Counted from the stretch's first letter, positions 1 through 10,485 are shown. The stretch: 64,000 nt of DNA from Carnegiea gigantea (GCA_029747015.1 JAKOGI010003020.1:1-64000); one strand, 5' to 3'. Notes: generated by a model not told the origin, from the sequence alone. Numbers and translations: made by a program.

Positions 1-215
1 GATTTATTGGGCAGCTAACTCTCCAATCTTTCCAGACATACCAAAAGTTTGGCTTTAAAGCCTCAGGGCATCAGGTCACCAAGGTCAGAAAGTCGGGCCA
101 TGTGCGGGATGAGCCCGGCAGAATGCAAGTGATCGTGTCTTGAGTGATTTCTAATCCTTGGAAAGCCTTTGTGACCTCTTGAGCTATAAGAACCCCTTGG
201 GGCTGATCCCCATCA
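1..215 (-). repeat. C-family LTR fragment, start of an element running off the left edge
   Basis: Reverse complement begins TGATGGGGATCAGCCCCAAG, the same LTR start seen at 17505 and 31413. On the minus strand this is the 5' end of an LTR that continues leftwards out of the window. It sits inside the T1 LTR: the T1 sequence resumes at 216 with GCAAA, the likely target site duplication, and the T-family LTR at 63181-63189 is continuous across this point. The element therefore inserted into T1 after T1 was in place. Confidence 0.85.
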
Positions 216-953
216 GCAAACCCCTTGAAGGAGGAAAACTACTAGGCTAAGTAACCGGGTGTCAACCAGCCGGTTTCCACCTCAAATTGTCATGCATGCT
301 TAACACATCACATGCTGACTGATTGCTACGTTTCTTACATGGATGGAAACCTCAATATGTCTAGATTACCTTCCTTTTTGAATCATAGCATTTGGATGTC
401 ATTTTCCCCTTGAATCAGTCTGATTTCCCAAGCCGTGCAGATTGGACTCCAAAAAAGCACAGGTTTACTAATTAGCTAAATTCACTAACCAATTGAATTC
501 CAAATCTGGTAATTCCAATTGGAAATGAAAGCTAAGATCTTAAGCTTTTCACGGATGCAAGAATTGGACACTTACAACTCATGGAAGATTAAGAAATGTA
601 ATCACCAAAACCGGGTAAAATCTAGATGTAAACGGTCTTCAGGGCAGTTTGTATATCTTGGTTTTATTGGCTAATTTGAGAGGGTAAATGAAGTCCAAAT
701 GGGATGAAACTTAAGTTTCTAGAAAGCTGGCTTCGTGAACTTCAATCTCAATGCAAAATATTGGACTTAAACCTTAAAGAAGTTTAAGTAATTAACCTCT
801 CAAAACCGGGTTTGCTGCAAAAAGCAAACCATGACCTGCTGTTTTAGGTCTTAAACAAAATAAGGATGATTTATTCATCCTTTAAACACCAAAATGAAAT
901 TCCCTAATTGATTTGCTTCTTTTAAATCAAGGGGCATGGAGGGATTTCCATCA
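216..953 (-). repeat. T1 3' LTR, distal part missing
   Basis: Matches the first ~730 bp of the T2 LTR starting at 62463. The LTR terminus is CCATCA at 948-953 on the plus strand (TGATGG on the minus strand), next to a purine-rich tract in the minus-strand sense (AACAAGGGGAGAG), the expected polypurine tract. The remaining ~1 kb of the LTR lies beyond the C-family insertion to the left of the window. Confidence 0.85.
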
Positions 954-1012
954 CTCTCCCCTTGTTGAAAAAGATTTGTCCACAAATCTAATTAAGTAAT
1001 TACTTCTTCTCC

Positions 1013-1971
1013 TTACTTCAGTTCTGGCTGAAATAAAATCAGCCATGAAAACAAGTCTCTCTTGAATTTAGAGACTCTTTTCTTTGCTCTCCCCTTACTG
1101 ATCTGAATGGTGGACGTAGGGGACTTCTTGGACTTGCTTCGAACCAATTCTTCAAATGCTCTTAACTCAAAATTAGGAGCTTTTAGTAATGGTTCTGAAA
1201 TGGATTGACAGAAATTTAGGTTGAGTGTTTCAGGTGTGGGTGGAGTGGGAAAAAATGATGGTGGTTCATGAAAAGTGGTGGGAAGGCTGAGATGCTCATG
1301 GCTTCTAGGTGGATGACGGATGTTTAAAGTGAGCATATCACCTTTATTTGTCTCAATCTCTATCTCCTCAAGATCATCTTCTTCATCCTCTTCTTTTTCC
1401 TCCTCTAATTCAACCTCCTTCAGTTCTTCCACCAATGGCATCTTCTTTTCCTCCTGATTTTCCTCCTCTCTCACGGCTTTCCTTTCTTCCGAGGTAATGA
1501 CCTTGTTGTTTGGGCAATCGGTGGCTAAGTGTCCAAGCCCTTGGCACTTGAGACACCTCCTAAGTTGTGCGGGAAAGATCATTTGTGGGGTTGGTTTTTT
1601 TTGTGGGGTGGAAGGAAATGAGCCCGTGAGCTTAATGGAGATACTTTCTTTCATGGGCATGTAAGTGGATGGGTAAAAGGAACCCTTCAACTTACTACTC
1701 AATTTCTTCCAAGTTCTCACCTTCTCTTTTCCTTTTTTTTTCGCTCAAACTTGTAATTATTCCACCACTGAAGTGCACAACCTCTCAATCTTGAAATAAC
1801 CACTTCGAACTTCTGTTGATCATTAAGGATACAACAAGTAAAAACTCATTCCACCTTAGATAACCAACCTATGAACTCTTCCTTTTCGCCACGAAATTTT
1901 GGAATTGCAAAGCAAGTATATCCAATATCAATAAAAGCTAGTTCTTTCTCCAAGTTCATTGAAGATGGCAT
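1013..1971 (-). pseudogene. T1 gag-like gene (capsid region plus zinc knuckle), broken
   Basis: The start at 1971 is the ATG equivalent to the T2 start at 61446. The product resembles a Ty3 Gag: an N-terminal capsid-like part with a LRGCALQWW motif, a basic linker, a CLKCQGLGHLATDC zinc knuckle (CX2CX4HX4C), then a long Glu-rich stretch and a basic C terminus. No protease or pol motif follows. Two lesions are visible against T2: an in-frame TGA near 1840 (CGA in T2) and a one-base loss in the A-run near 1733-1741 that shifts the frame. The part from 1720 to 1013 is open for 235 codons. Role by family: RNA binding and particle assembly. This copy is unlikely to make full-length protein. Confidence 0.8.
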
Positions 1972-2077
1972 GAAGGATGAGGTCTAGGGTTCTTTGTGGA
2001 TTTATTTGAAACGAAAGTAGGCTGTTTGTGTTTGGATTTAATCTGGGAGCGTGGGGTTCAGGCAAGGATCTGAACTT

Positions 2078-2089
2078 GCTCTGATACCA
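2078..2089 (-). other. T1 primer binding site (initiator-Met tRNA type)
   Basis: GCTCTGATACCA on the plus strand, TGGTATCAGAGC on the minus strand, four bases inside the 5' LTR end. It matches the 3' end complement of plant initiator-Met tRNA and fixes the element's strand. Confidence 0.9.
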
Positions 2090-2093
2090 AAAA

Positions 2094-2942
2094 TGATGAA
2101 AGTCTTAAGGGGAGGAACAACCCAAGCCAACTTACAATAAGAACACAACCAAAACAAGTGGAAAACTCACAAACCAAGGGAGGCACGATCGTGCTTAAGG
2201 ATACGGTGTGGCCGTGCCAAACTTCTGCCCTTCACGCCTAAACTTTGTGATTTCTCACGGTTTGAAGTGGTTTTGTGTTTGGGCTAAAAACTGAATCAAA
2301 GCAAGAAGGCTTGGCCTTGATTAAGCTTGAAAAAGAGTATGAGAAAGGGTAGGAAATGTGTGGAATAACAAGAATGAGAAGTTCACTGATTAGAACACAA
2401 AAGAGAGCTTATGGTTTAAGGAATCCAAAAGCTAGCTTTATGAACTTTAAGTGAATTCAATGTGTTTGGAATAGTTCTAAGCTTTGTGATTAGATAAGAC
2501 ACACCACCAATCACTTAGCTTAGGGCCCTTAACCTTTGATTAGGATATAGATACAGCACCTAATCAATGATTAAGACTCACTTGAACACCACCTTAATTG
2601 CCCTAATTAAGGATAAGCAAGTTAAGTGTTTAAGAGGAACTCAAGACACAAAGTCTTTTCTCAAAGTTTTAAACTTAAAATCTGATTGATGAAGTGAGAA
2701 GTACACAGCCTTATATAGCCACTAAAGTCGTGAAACAACCTTTCCCCCTAAGGGAGGAAAGGTATTAGTCTAGGTAAGCACACTTATACAAGGTTTAAAC
2801 TAAAACAAAGTAAAACCGGTGCAATCAAGCTTAATACACAAGTTTACTTATCCTAAGACCTTTCTTAATATCTAAGGCATAATTGTGACTCATTTTCCTT
2901 CCTTGGAGGGCAAAGATACACAGCTGCCACCTAGCAAAAGGC
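2094..2942 (-). repeat. T1 5' LTR, 5' part lost
   Basis: Reverse complement matches the promoter-to-end part of the T2 LTR at 59612-61326, including a TATATAAG-like box (plus strand CTTATATA near 2711-2718) and a GCACGATCGTGC palindrome at 2183-2194. Homology can be followed to the segment equivalent to the GGTGGCAGC stretch near 2920-2935 and then stops. It is more diverged from T2 than T2's two LTRs are from each other. Confidence 0.8.
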
Positions 2943-3076
2943 TGCGTGCTGCTTCTCTGGTCTTCGAGACTGGGTTTGCCAGTTTGTGCCTTTTTTTTTT
3001 TTTTTTGTATTTTGGCTTTTTGGGAAGTACTTGGGTGTGATGTGGGTCACTTAAGAACCGTGGCTCTGATACCAAT
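2943..3076 (-). other. A/F-type 5' untranslated remnant with primer binding site
   Basis: On the minus strand this holds the PBS (3063-3074) followed by leader sequence that matches the F leader downstream of 34207, including a homopolymer run (T-run 2990-3006, A-run in F). It breaks off near 2943 at the T1 LTR. All coding sequence of this element is gone on this side, so only LTR plus ~130 bp of leader survive. The join looks like a deletion or ectopic recombination point. Confidence 0.75.
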
Positions 3077-4227
3077 TGATGTATATGAGGGTGGCAAGTG
3101 AACCAAATCAAACTCCAACTCAAAATAAGCCAAATTGGGAAGAGAAAGGAAAGATGGATGAGATGGATGAAGAATTTCACTACACAAGAAAAAGGAATAG
3201 AACAAGATCTTGTAATTGAGATAATCCTTCACGGAGCCACTCAATGACTCGAGCTTGGGCTAATTCTCTTGTCTTAACCAAGGAATCACTCCAATTGGAA
3301 AAGGAAGAGAACCTAGTACACCACTTGAATTTGCCACAATTCAAGATATAGAACTAGGAATTTAGTTGCACTTTTGAGAAACACACTCAAAGTACTTGTA
3401 TTGCTTTGGAAATTTCTTACAATGCTAAATGATGAAATGCAACTACACAACCCACCTATTTATAGGCTAAACAAAGACAACCAAAAGACTTAAAAACTCC
3501 TAGTAATTAAAGCTAGAAAATTGAAAAGACTTAGGAAAAATAAAAAGACTCATCATAAAAGGAGTGGGGGAGGTTATAAGGAATATTCTAGGATTTCTCA
3601 ACTGAATATCTCCATCTAGAAGCCTCCAAAACGTGCACAATATCAGCCACACAAATACATGTAACCGAAGACTCTTCATTTTCCCAGAATTAATCCTTGC
3701 AGCTACCTCAACTTCAACAGCGCATAACTTCCCGAATACTCGGCCAAAGCACGCGTTCTTGGGCTTGATAGAAAGCCCTGGAAGTCTAGTTTCCAGAATG
3801 GGCTCATTTACTCTGGATAAGCGGTTTAAAAGTTATGGCCCAAACAATGCACATATCTCAGACTGGACAGGATCAGCATAACGTATCTTTGAGTGATATT
3901 TTGCCCAATCAAATGATGTCCAAATTAAACAAACTTGGGCTTATTTGAAAGATGAAATCTTAAGCTTCAAAAGCACATGGGCCCTCAAGGTGTGGGTCCA
4001 CTTGAGCTTGTCCAAAAGTGGTCACAAAAATCGGGTTCCGCAGGGATGAATTCGGCACCAAATTTCTAGCAAAGCTTAACCTCTTTTTGACCTCTCCATA
4101 GTGTCGCGAGTCTTTGAAGTCACTTAAGAAGACCAAATAGGCACATTTCCATGCATGATCTTCTTTGACCCTTTTCTTCTTTGAAATTGGACTTGAATAA
4201 AAATGATGCATATGGAAATATGCATCA
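3077..4227 (-). repeat. A-family LTR (tail type A1, promoter type 3)
   Basis: 1,151-bp LTR bounded by TGATG (3077) and CATCA (4227) on the plus strand. Biologically it starts with a 10-bp inverted repeat (TGATGCATAT / ATATGCATCA). A TATAAATA box lies at 3457-3464 on the minus strand. Codons 4211-3960 are an open tail (83 residues from its first Met) of the kind found in frame at the 3' end of A-family ORFs. It is the 5' LTR of an otherwise lost minus-strand element; the flank at 4228 is the outer end of the inverted arm. Confidence 0.85.
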
Positions 4228-4627
4228 TTGGCTTCTATCCCTTATTTTGACAACTAGAGCTTGACTTAACTTGAAATAAATTACGTGACCCCAAAGTAGA
4301 CTTTAAGAGATTTCTAAAAAGCTAACTTGCAGTAGTCTAAGTGCATGAAAAGCTTGGAATACATGCTGCACAAAACTGGACAGAAATCAAAATTAGCTAG
4401 ACTTGGTTCTTTCCCTTTGAAATGCATTGCACTCTTGATCCCCATTTGGAAACCCCTTTGGAAAAGGCACTTTGAAGTTCAAATAAAACTCCATAAAGTG
4501 TCTTTTGTCATGAAATTCAAATAATGGAACCAAAGAAGAGCCTTGCCATGCATGAACTTGTTTGATACTTACCTCCCTTGAAGTTGAGTTTAAAGAATGA
4601 AAATGATCCCCTTGAAAATATACATCA
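4228..4627 (-). repeat. A0 LTR fragment (divergent A-like LTR), left arm
   Basis: Minus-strand start TGATG at 4627, cutting into gag H. The encoded stretch aligns with the A-family LTR tail: both share an STS...S.KQ..AW pattern, here within an ORF at 4779-4393. It is a much more diverged member of the A group. The distal part is lost where the A LTR 3077-4227 abuts. Confidence 0.65.
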
Positions 4628-5101
4628 GCAGGACCGCTCAAAGCATGCCTAATCACAAGCATTTCTCCTTCATCGGGTCCCTTCTTTACTTCTTCTGGAG
4701 CCATGGTCATGAGAAGCTCCCTTTCACCTTCCTCCTCGTTCTCCATCATCTCCTCAAAAGAAGATTGGTATTTGGCCAAAGAGACTACTCTCTTGTTAGG
4801 GCACTCGGATGCATAGTTTTCAAGGCCTTGACATCGAAAACACCTTTTCCTGTCTACGGGGTTTAGGAGGCTGTTTTGACTGGGTTTGTGAGGCAGTAGA
4901 TGGGGAGGTCTCGGGTTTGTTCTTGGGATAGATTTTGAAGGGTCATAGGGTGGCTAAGATCGGGGGCTAGGCTTAGAAACCATTCCCTTGCCTTTGATTC
5001 TCTTTTATAACTCGACTTCGTGAGCTAAAACACTCAACTCATCTAAGGAACTGTAAGGGTGTAATTCAATAACCTGAGCAATCTCCTCATTCGAACCACT
5101 C
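4628..5101 (-). pseudogene. gag fragment H, left arm
   Basis: Minus-strand remains of a Ty3 gag: an ELHPYSSLDELS segment, two stop codons in the Pro-rich linker, a degenerate zinc knuckle (CFRCQGLENYASEC, in which the His and the preceding Gly are replaced), and a DEGEMLVIRHALSG segment. It is cut upstream by the B LTR (5102) and downstream by the A0 LTR (4627). It is the old host sequence that B inserted into: its edge CACTC at 5097-5101 is the complement of GAGTG at 10486-10490 in the right arm. Confidence 0.75.
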
Positions 5102-6184
5102 TGATGTATCTCCCCTTGCACTTGCCAAGGAGGTGAAAGGAGGAAAAGTAGGCGTGTGAGGATGAGAAGAAGAGCAAGTTGATAGAACAAGTGCCTTCAA
5201 GAGATAATCCAAGGGAAGCCACTCTTGTTGGACACTTGGGCAATCTCCTTAGATCAATTAGGATACAGAATCACCACCTAATTGAGATAAAGAGACCTAG
5301 ACACCACTTAGGTTGCCACACCTAAGATATAGAACTAGGAATTTGAGAGAGACAAACCTCAAGTTTGTATTCATGTTGGCAAAAAGACCCTTTCAAAAGG
5401 AAGAGAGGGGGAATTTATAGCCCCAACACCTCTTCACTCGGCCAAAGGGGCTGCAAACAAGCTGATATGTGACTAAATGACTAAGCCTAGGCTAGATTAC
5501 AAGTACAAGTTGATTACACAAGTGATCTAGCCTAACCTTGACACCTCACTAGCTTAATTAATCTCAAGATTGAGGTGTCAAGCATCTAATAGTCTATGTG
5601 CAGCAGCTTGGGGCCTTGAACCTACCAAAGGGACAAGAGTACACTCCAAAATCAAGGTGGCAGCCGGCCTCCCTCTTTACCCGGGTTAAAGGCATTTCCC
5701 TCTTTCTTTGGCTGGATAAAAGAAGCACAAGCTGGTCCCTTAGCTTAACTTTAGGGCCATGATTTGATAAATATTTAGATGCCTTTTCATGCCCTAAAGT
5801 TTGAAAAAAGTTGGAGTTGATTAGGTCAGCCAATCGTTGCCTTATTTCAGGCTGTGCTGGATTGCGCCCTGCAGTGTGTTGTCTTCGATTTTGGCTTTGT
5901 TGACTGCCCAAATGAGCTCCAAATGCTTTGCAAAAAGTCTTGTTGGAAAGCTGAGATCTTAAACTTCAAGGTGGTGGTGCGTGCAGGAAATTTCCCCTTC
6001 TACATTTTGCTTCAACAGAGAAACAAAACCAGGCCAAAAATGGTGTGAGCTGGGCAGTTCACTTTCTTCTTTGTGCACATGATTTCTGACTAAGGCATGA
6101 ACTTCTTTGGCCTCCTTGGACTCCCTAGCAGGGGATGGATCATTGGTAATGGTTTTGGGAGGTGTGATTGGATGGTCCCCATCA
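5102..6184 (-). repeat. B-family LTR, left arm
   Basis: 1,083 bp, TGATG at 5102 and CATCA at 6184 on the plus strand; near-identical to 9403-10485 in the opposite orientation. It is a 3' LTR, since integrase coding enters it from 6434. A purine-rich tract lies at 6185-6200 (minus sense GGGGAGGA). A small ORF at 5911-5594 lies wholly in the LTR and is probably not a gene. Confidence 0.85.
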
Positions 6185-6434
6185 TCCTCCCCAAGTGAGT
6201 TGGAGTTTGGCCTCAAACTTGGGATTTCTTCATTCTCTTCGAGGTATGGACTGAGGTCAGCCACATTGAAGGTGGCAGGGATCCCATACTCACCGAGCAA
6301 GTTGACCTTGTAGGCATTAGGCCCGATCTTCTCCAATATCTCAAAGGGACCATCCGATCTCGGCATGCTTTTGGACTTGCGTTTGCTTGGAAACCTTTCA
6401 TTCCTCAAGTGGATCCACACTAAGTCCCCCGGTT
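5959..6434 (-). pseudogene. B integrase C-terminal remnant running into its LTR, left arm
   Basis: Open from 6434 to 5959. It holds the C-terminal integrase module (GDLVWIHLRNERFPSKRK, then DGPFEILEKIGPNAYKV and ATFNVADLSPY) and continues through the polypurine tract into the LTR, where it encodes a tail ending near WPGFVSLL. The upstream integrase, RT and gag are missing: at 6434/6435 the sequence jumps directly to the element's leader. A deletion of nearly the whole internal region is the simplest reading. Confidence 0.8.
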
Positions 6435-6517
6435 TGGGCAAGGAAGCTTGGCCAAGAAAGATAGCCTAAGCTCTGATACCAATTTGATGGATTCAAGCTT
6501 CACTAAGGCAAGTATTT
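6435..6517 (-). other. Remnant 5' end of the left-arm B element: leader, PBS and 33 bp of LTR
   Basis: PBS at 6470-6481 (GCTCTGATACCA on plus). To its right 6485-6517 is the terminal 33 bp of a B LTR, minus sense; to its left is leader sequence. The 33 bp are a perfect inverted copy of 7878-7910, and 6433-6452 is a perfect inverted copy of 6531-6550. This is therefore the fold point between two head-to-head B copies. Confidence 0.75.
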
Positions 6518-6784
6518 CCAGCCGTGCCTAGCCAAGCTTCCTTGCCCAAACACATCCCAAATACCAAGCTCACAAAACAGCCCAAAACACAACCCCCACA
6601 AAACTCAGCCGTGCCCAACCAGAAAGTTGGCACGGGCACACCGTGCCATATACGCACGACCGTGCCCCCATTTCAGTCCAGACACCCATTGCCAGCAGCT
6701 CAGCACGGTCAGGCCGTGCCCCCTAACACGACCGTGCCAACCTCTCCCCGTCCCAAAACACTCTTTCTCCATTCCAAAGCCAAA
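6518..6784 (+). other. B1 leader with GCACG...CGTGC palindromes
   Basis: Untranslated leader of a plus-strand B copy; its PBS is missing. It carries GGCACGG...CCGTGCC (6629-6647), GCACGACCGTGCC (6654-6666) and a second pair at 6702-6738. The same set occurs at 32919-33028 in B2. An open frame runs through it but the conserved Gag start is the Met at 6785. Confidence 0.7.
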
Positions 6785-7645
6785 ATGTCTTCTAGCCTCA
6801 CACCCGAGCAAGTGGCCGAGCAAGCCCTGAGGGAGAAAGTCGAGGTAGAAGCTCAACTAAAGTATCTCCAAAAGCAACTAGGGCAACTTATGGAAGAGAA
6901 GAGGAGAGGTTTATGGAGTTCAAGGAGTCCAAGCAAGCATCAAGACTCGGATGACTCCGAGGGAAGCAACCCCATTAGTGACTCAAGTGAAGGGGAGCTT
7001 GCACCAAGGTCCCAACGACATCAAAGGTCCAGGGGACGAAGCTTTGGAGACTTTAAAGTCGACATTCCGGAGTTCGAAGGACAACTAGACCCGGACATCT
7101 TCCTTGATTGGCTTCAAACGGTGGAAAGGGTATTTGAATACAAGGACATTCCGGAAGGCAAAAAGGTAAAGCTAGTAGCCTTGAAACTTCGTAAATATGC
7201 TTCCATATGGTGGTCTAATGTTGTGTCCAAGAGGGTGAGAAAGGGGAAGAGTAAGATAAAGACTTGGGAGCAAATGAAATCCAAACTTAAGGCCAAATTC
7301 TTACCCCCACACTATCTTCAAGACAATTTCCTTAAACTCCACCACCTCCGACAAGGTTCAAAGAGTGTAGAGGAGTACACTAGGGACTTTGAACAACTTC
7401 TTCTAAAGTGTGATTTGAGGGAAGATGATTCCCAAACCTTGATTCGTTACTTGAGTGGGCTTGATGAACAAATTGCTCATGTAGTGGAGTTACACCCCTA
7501 CACCTCCCTTGATGAGTTGAGTACTTTAGCTCACAAGGTAGAAAAACAAAAGAAGTTCAAAGGCAAGAACCCCATCTCTAAGCCTACCCCACGGCCTTAT
7601 GGCTTTCAAAAGCCCCCATTCACTCCTTAAAAATCTTATCCACCC
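6785..7645 (+). pseudogene. B1 gag, truncated by an LTR end
   Basis: Start MSSSLTPEQVAEQALREK, preceded by the leader. A coiled-coil-like N terminus (EAQLKYLQKQLGQLMEEK) is followed by the capsid-like domain with DIPEFEGQLDPDIFLDWLQT and KLRKYASIWWSN, then LDELSTLAHKVEKQKK and a Pro-rich linker. A stop (TAA, 7628-7630) falls where B2 has CAA. The zinc knuckle is absent, because at about 7646 the sequence switches to the last 264 bp of a B LTR. Compared with B2 (39986-41440), gag loses its C-terminal half. Likely inactive. Confidence 0.8.
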
Positions 7646-7646
7646 T

Positions 7647-7910
7647 CAAAATTCCTAGTGTTATATCTTGAGCTTGGCAACTCAAGTGGGTCTCTAGGTC
7701 TTCTTGATTCAACTAAGAAGGTGATTAAATTCTGTAACTTAGTTGAAGGAAGAAGATTTGCCCAAGTGTGCAAACCAAGGTGGGTTATCATCACCCTTGC
7801 TAGTCCACTTGATCTATCTTGGTTTTTGATTTTCTTTTCATGTTTTCTACCCAAATGCATTCTTGATTCACTCTAGCAAATACTTGCCTTAGTGAAGCTT
7901 GAATCCATCA
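7647..7910 (+). repeat. 5'-truncated B LTR end lying between gag and RNase H
   Basis: Matches the last part of the B2 LTR (from about 32512 to 32786), starting at the AAAATTCCTAGTG box and ending in the correct terminus CCATCA at 7910. Coding for RNase H starts directly at 7911. Protease and RT are missing between the two coding parts. The join at gag is at a short shared CAAA stretch, as expected for template switching or end joining. Confidence 0.75.
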
Positions 7911-9628
7911 CCTACGATAAAGAGCTCTATGCAATAGTTCGAGCTTTGGAACATTGGAGGCACTACCTAGTGAGGGCCAAATTCATCTTGCGTTCGGACC
8001 ATGAAGCCCTCAAATTCATTCAAGGACAACATAAGCTCAATCCCCGCCATGCCAAGTGGGTTGAGTACCTCCAAGCATTCAACTTCATGATACATCACAA
8101 GGCCGGCAAGTTGAACAAGGGAACGGATGCGCTCTCAAGGAGATACTTTCTCCTTTCGGTCCTAGAATCCAAGGTACTTGGGTTTGAAATCGTGAAAGGG
8201 ATGTATGCCAATGACGAGGACTTCAAGGAGATCTATGTCAAATGTGCCAACCATCCCTACGGCCTCTTCCATGTCCTAGAGGGGTTTCTTTTTAAGGGGA
8301 CATGGCTTTGCATACCCAAGTGTCGGTTTAGAGAGTTACTAATCCAAGAGCTTCATGGTGGTGCTCTATCCGGTCACTTTGGGGTAGAGAAGTTTTGTTT
8401 AATGCTCAAGGAGCATTATTATTGGCCGAAGATGGCTAAAGATGTGGAACACTTCATCAAAAGGTGCTCAATTTGTCACATGGCTAAGAGCCATGTCCTT
8501 CCCTACGGCCTCTACTCTCCTTTTCCCGTACCTTTAGCTCCATGGGAAGACATTAGCGTGGACTTCATCATGGGTTTGCCTCGCACTCAAAGAAGCAAGG
8601 ACTCCATCATGGTGGTGGTGGACCGCTTCTCCAAAATGGCCCACTTTACTCCTTGTCACACCACCCATCATGCCTCCCACATAGCCAATCTCTACTTCAA
8701 GGAGATTGTGAGACTTCATGGCATCCCCAAGAGCATGGTTTTGGATAGGGACACTAAGTTCCTTAGTCACTTTTGGCTCACACTTTGGAGAAAGATGGGG
8801 ACACACCTCAAATTTAGTACCACTTGTCACCCCTAAACCGATGGCCAAACTGAGGTGACTAACCGGACTTTGGGAACCTTGCTTAGGGTACTCTTACCTC
8901 ATGCGGAGTTTGCTTTCAATCGGGCACCAAGCAAAGCCACCCACCTCTCTCCCTTCCAAGTGGTCTATGGATACAATCCAAAAACACCCTTGGACCTCAC
9001 TCCTATTCCCATACCTAGCAAGTTTAGTTGGGAGGCCGAGAAAAGAGCCAAAGAGATCAAAGACCTTCATGCTCAAGTTCGGGAGAAGATTGAGAAGGCT
9101 AATGCCCAAGCCATGCATCAAGCCAACAAGCACAAGAGGGAGGGTCATTTTCAACCGGGGGACTTAGTGTGGATCCACTTGAGGAAGGAAAGGTTTCCAA
9201 GCAAACGCAAGTCCAAAAGCATGCCGAGATCGGATGGTCCCTTTGAGATATTGGAGAAGATCGGGCCTAATGCCTACAAGCTCAACTTGCTCGGTGAGTA
9301 TGGGGTCCCTGCCACCTTCAATGTGGCTGACCTCAGTCCATACCTCGAAGAGAATGAAGAAATCCCAAGTTTGAGGTCAAACTCCAACTCACTTGGGGAG
9401 GATGATGGGGACCATCCAATCACACCTCCCAAAACCATTACCAATGATCCATCCCCTACTAGGGAGTCCAAGGAGGCCAAAGAAGTTCATGCCTTAGTCA
9501 GAAATCATGTGCACAAAGAAGAAAGTGAACTGCCCAGCTCACACCATTTCTGGCCCGGTTTTGTTTCTCTGTTGAAGCAAAATGTAGAAGGGGAAATTTC
9601 CTGCACGCACCACCACCTTGAAGTTTAA
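7911..9628 (+). pseudogene. B1 RNase H-integrase part of pol, with LTR-encoded tail
   Basis: Begins mid-domain in RNase H (TYDKELYAIVRALEHWRHY), then HHCC zinc-binding domain (H...H then CSICHMAKSH), DDE core ([35 protein letters not shown]), and the C-terminal GPF-type module ending ATFNVADLSPY. Codon 8834-8836 is TAA where relatives have CAA, between CHP and TDGQTEV; a further segment seen in relatives is missing after [13 protein letters not shown]. The frame is otherwise open to 9628, 226 bp into the 3' LTR that starts at 9403, adding a tail with WPGFVSLL. Role by family: cDNA insertion by integrase. Not functional as it stands. Confidence 0.85.
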
Positions 9629-10485
9629 GATCTCAGCTTTCCAACAAGACCTTTTGCAAAGCATTTGGAGCTCATTTGGGCAGTCAACCAAGCCAAAACC
9701 GAAGACAACACACTGCAGGGTGCAATCCAGCACAGCCTGAAATAAGGCAACGATTGGCTGACCTAATCAACTCCAACTTTTTTCAAACTTTAGGGCATGA
9801 AAAGGCATCTAAATATTTATCAAATCATGGCCCTAAAGTTGAGCTAAGGGACCAGCTTGTGCTTCTTTTATCCAGCCAAAGAAAGAGGGAAATGCCTTTA
9901 ACCCGGGTAAAGAGGGAGGCCGGCTGCCACCTTGATTTTGGAGTGTACTCTTGTCCCTTTGGTAGGTTCAAGGCCCCAAGCTGCTGCACATAGTCTATTA
10001 GATGCTTGACACCTCAATCTTGAGATTAATTAAGCTAGTGAGGTGTCAAGGTTAGGCTAGATCACTTGTGTAATCAACTTGTACTTGTAATCTAGCCTAG
10101 GCTTAGTCATTTAGTCACATATCAGCTTGTTTGCAGCCCCTTTGGCCGAGTGAAGAGGTGTTGGGGCTATAAATTCCCCCTCTCTTCCTTTTGAAAGGGT
10201 CTTTTTGCCAACTTGAATACAAACTTGAGGTTTGTCTCTCTCAAATTCCTAGTTCTATATCTTAGGTGTGGCAACCTAAGTGGTGTCTAGGTCTCTTTAT
10301 CTCAATTAGGTGGTGATTCTGTATCCTAATTGATCTAAGGAGATTGCCCAAGTGTCCAACAAGAGTGGCTCCCCTTGGATTATCTCTTGAAGGCACTTGT
10401 TCTATCAACTTGCTCTTCTTCTCATCCTCACACGCCTACTTTTCCTCCTTTCACCTCCTTGGCAAGTGCAAGGGGAGATACATCA
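9403..10485 (+). repeat. B1 3' LTR, right arm
   Basis: 1,083 bp, TGATGGGGACC at 9403 to ATACATCA at 10485, preceded by a GGGGAGGA polypurine tract. TATAAAT box at 10168-10174. The right flank GAGTG enters gag H, into which the element inserted. Confidence 0.88.

Larger units (their letters stand above)
216..2942 (-). mobile_element. T1: gag-only (TR-GAG-like) LTR retrotransposon, minus strand, damaged at both ends
   Basis: Non-autonomous element with the order 3' LTR (216-953, interrupted by a C element), short internal region (954-2093) and 5' LTR (2094-2942, truncated). The internal region holds one gag-like gene and no protease, reverse transcriptase, RNase H or integrase. It is the same family as T2 at 59612-64000 on the plus strand. 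Such gag-only LTR elements are known in plants as TR-GAG. The right boundary is a breakpoint to the 5' UTR of an A/F-type element near 2943, not a normal LTR end. Confidence 0.85.
4228..6434. repeat. Left arm of a 2,207-bp inverted duplication
   Basis: Reverse complement of 9153-11359, same length in both arms with scattered substitutions only. From outside in it contains an old A0 LTR piece, a fragment of gag H, a whole B LTR (5102-6184) and the 3' end of a B integrase gene. The arms are separated by 6435-9152. Equal arm lengths argue for a fairly recent duplication, or for an assembly fold-back that should be excluded. Confidence 0.85.

Noticed and set aside
2990..3006. The T-run as a poly(A) tail of a SINE, LINE or processed pseudogene.
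   Set aside because: The same run occurs as an A-run in the F leader (34277-34292), so it belongs to the retrotransposon leader.
6485..7910. 6485-7910 as a DNA transposon, because it is bounded by a perfect 33-bp inverted repeat.
   Set aside because: The repeats are B LTR ends, the interior is gag, and flanks CAATT and CCTAC do not form a target duplication.
9676..9993. A 105-codon ORF inside the B LTR (and its inverted copy at 5594-5911) as a gene.
   Set aside because: Composition and position fit LTR U3 sequence; the ORF starts within the LTR, has no recognisable domain and no counterpart in B2's LTR frame.
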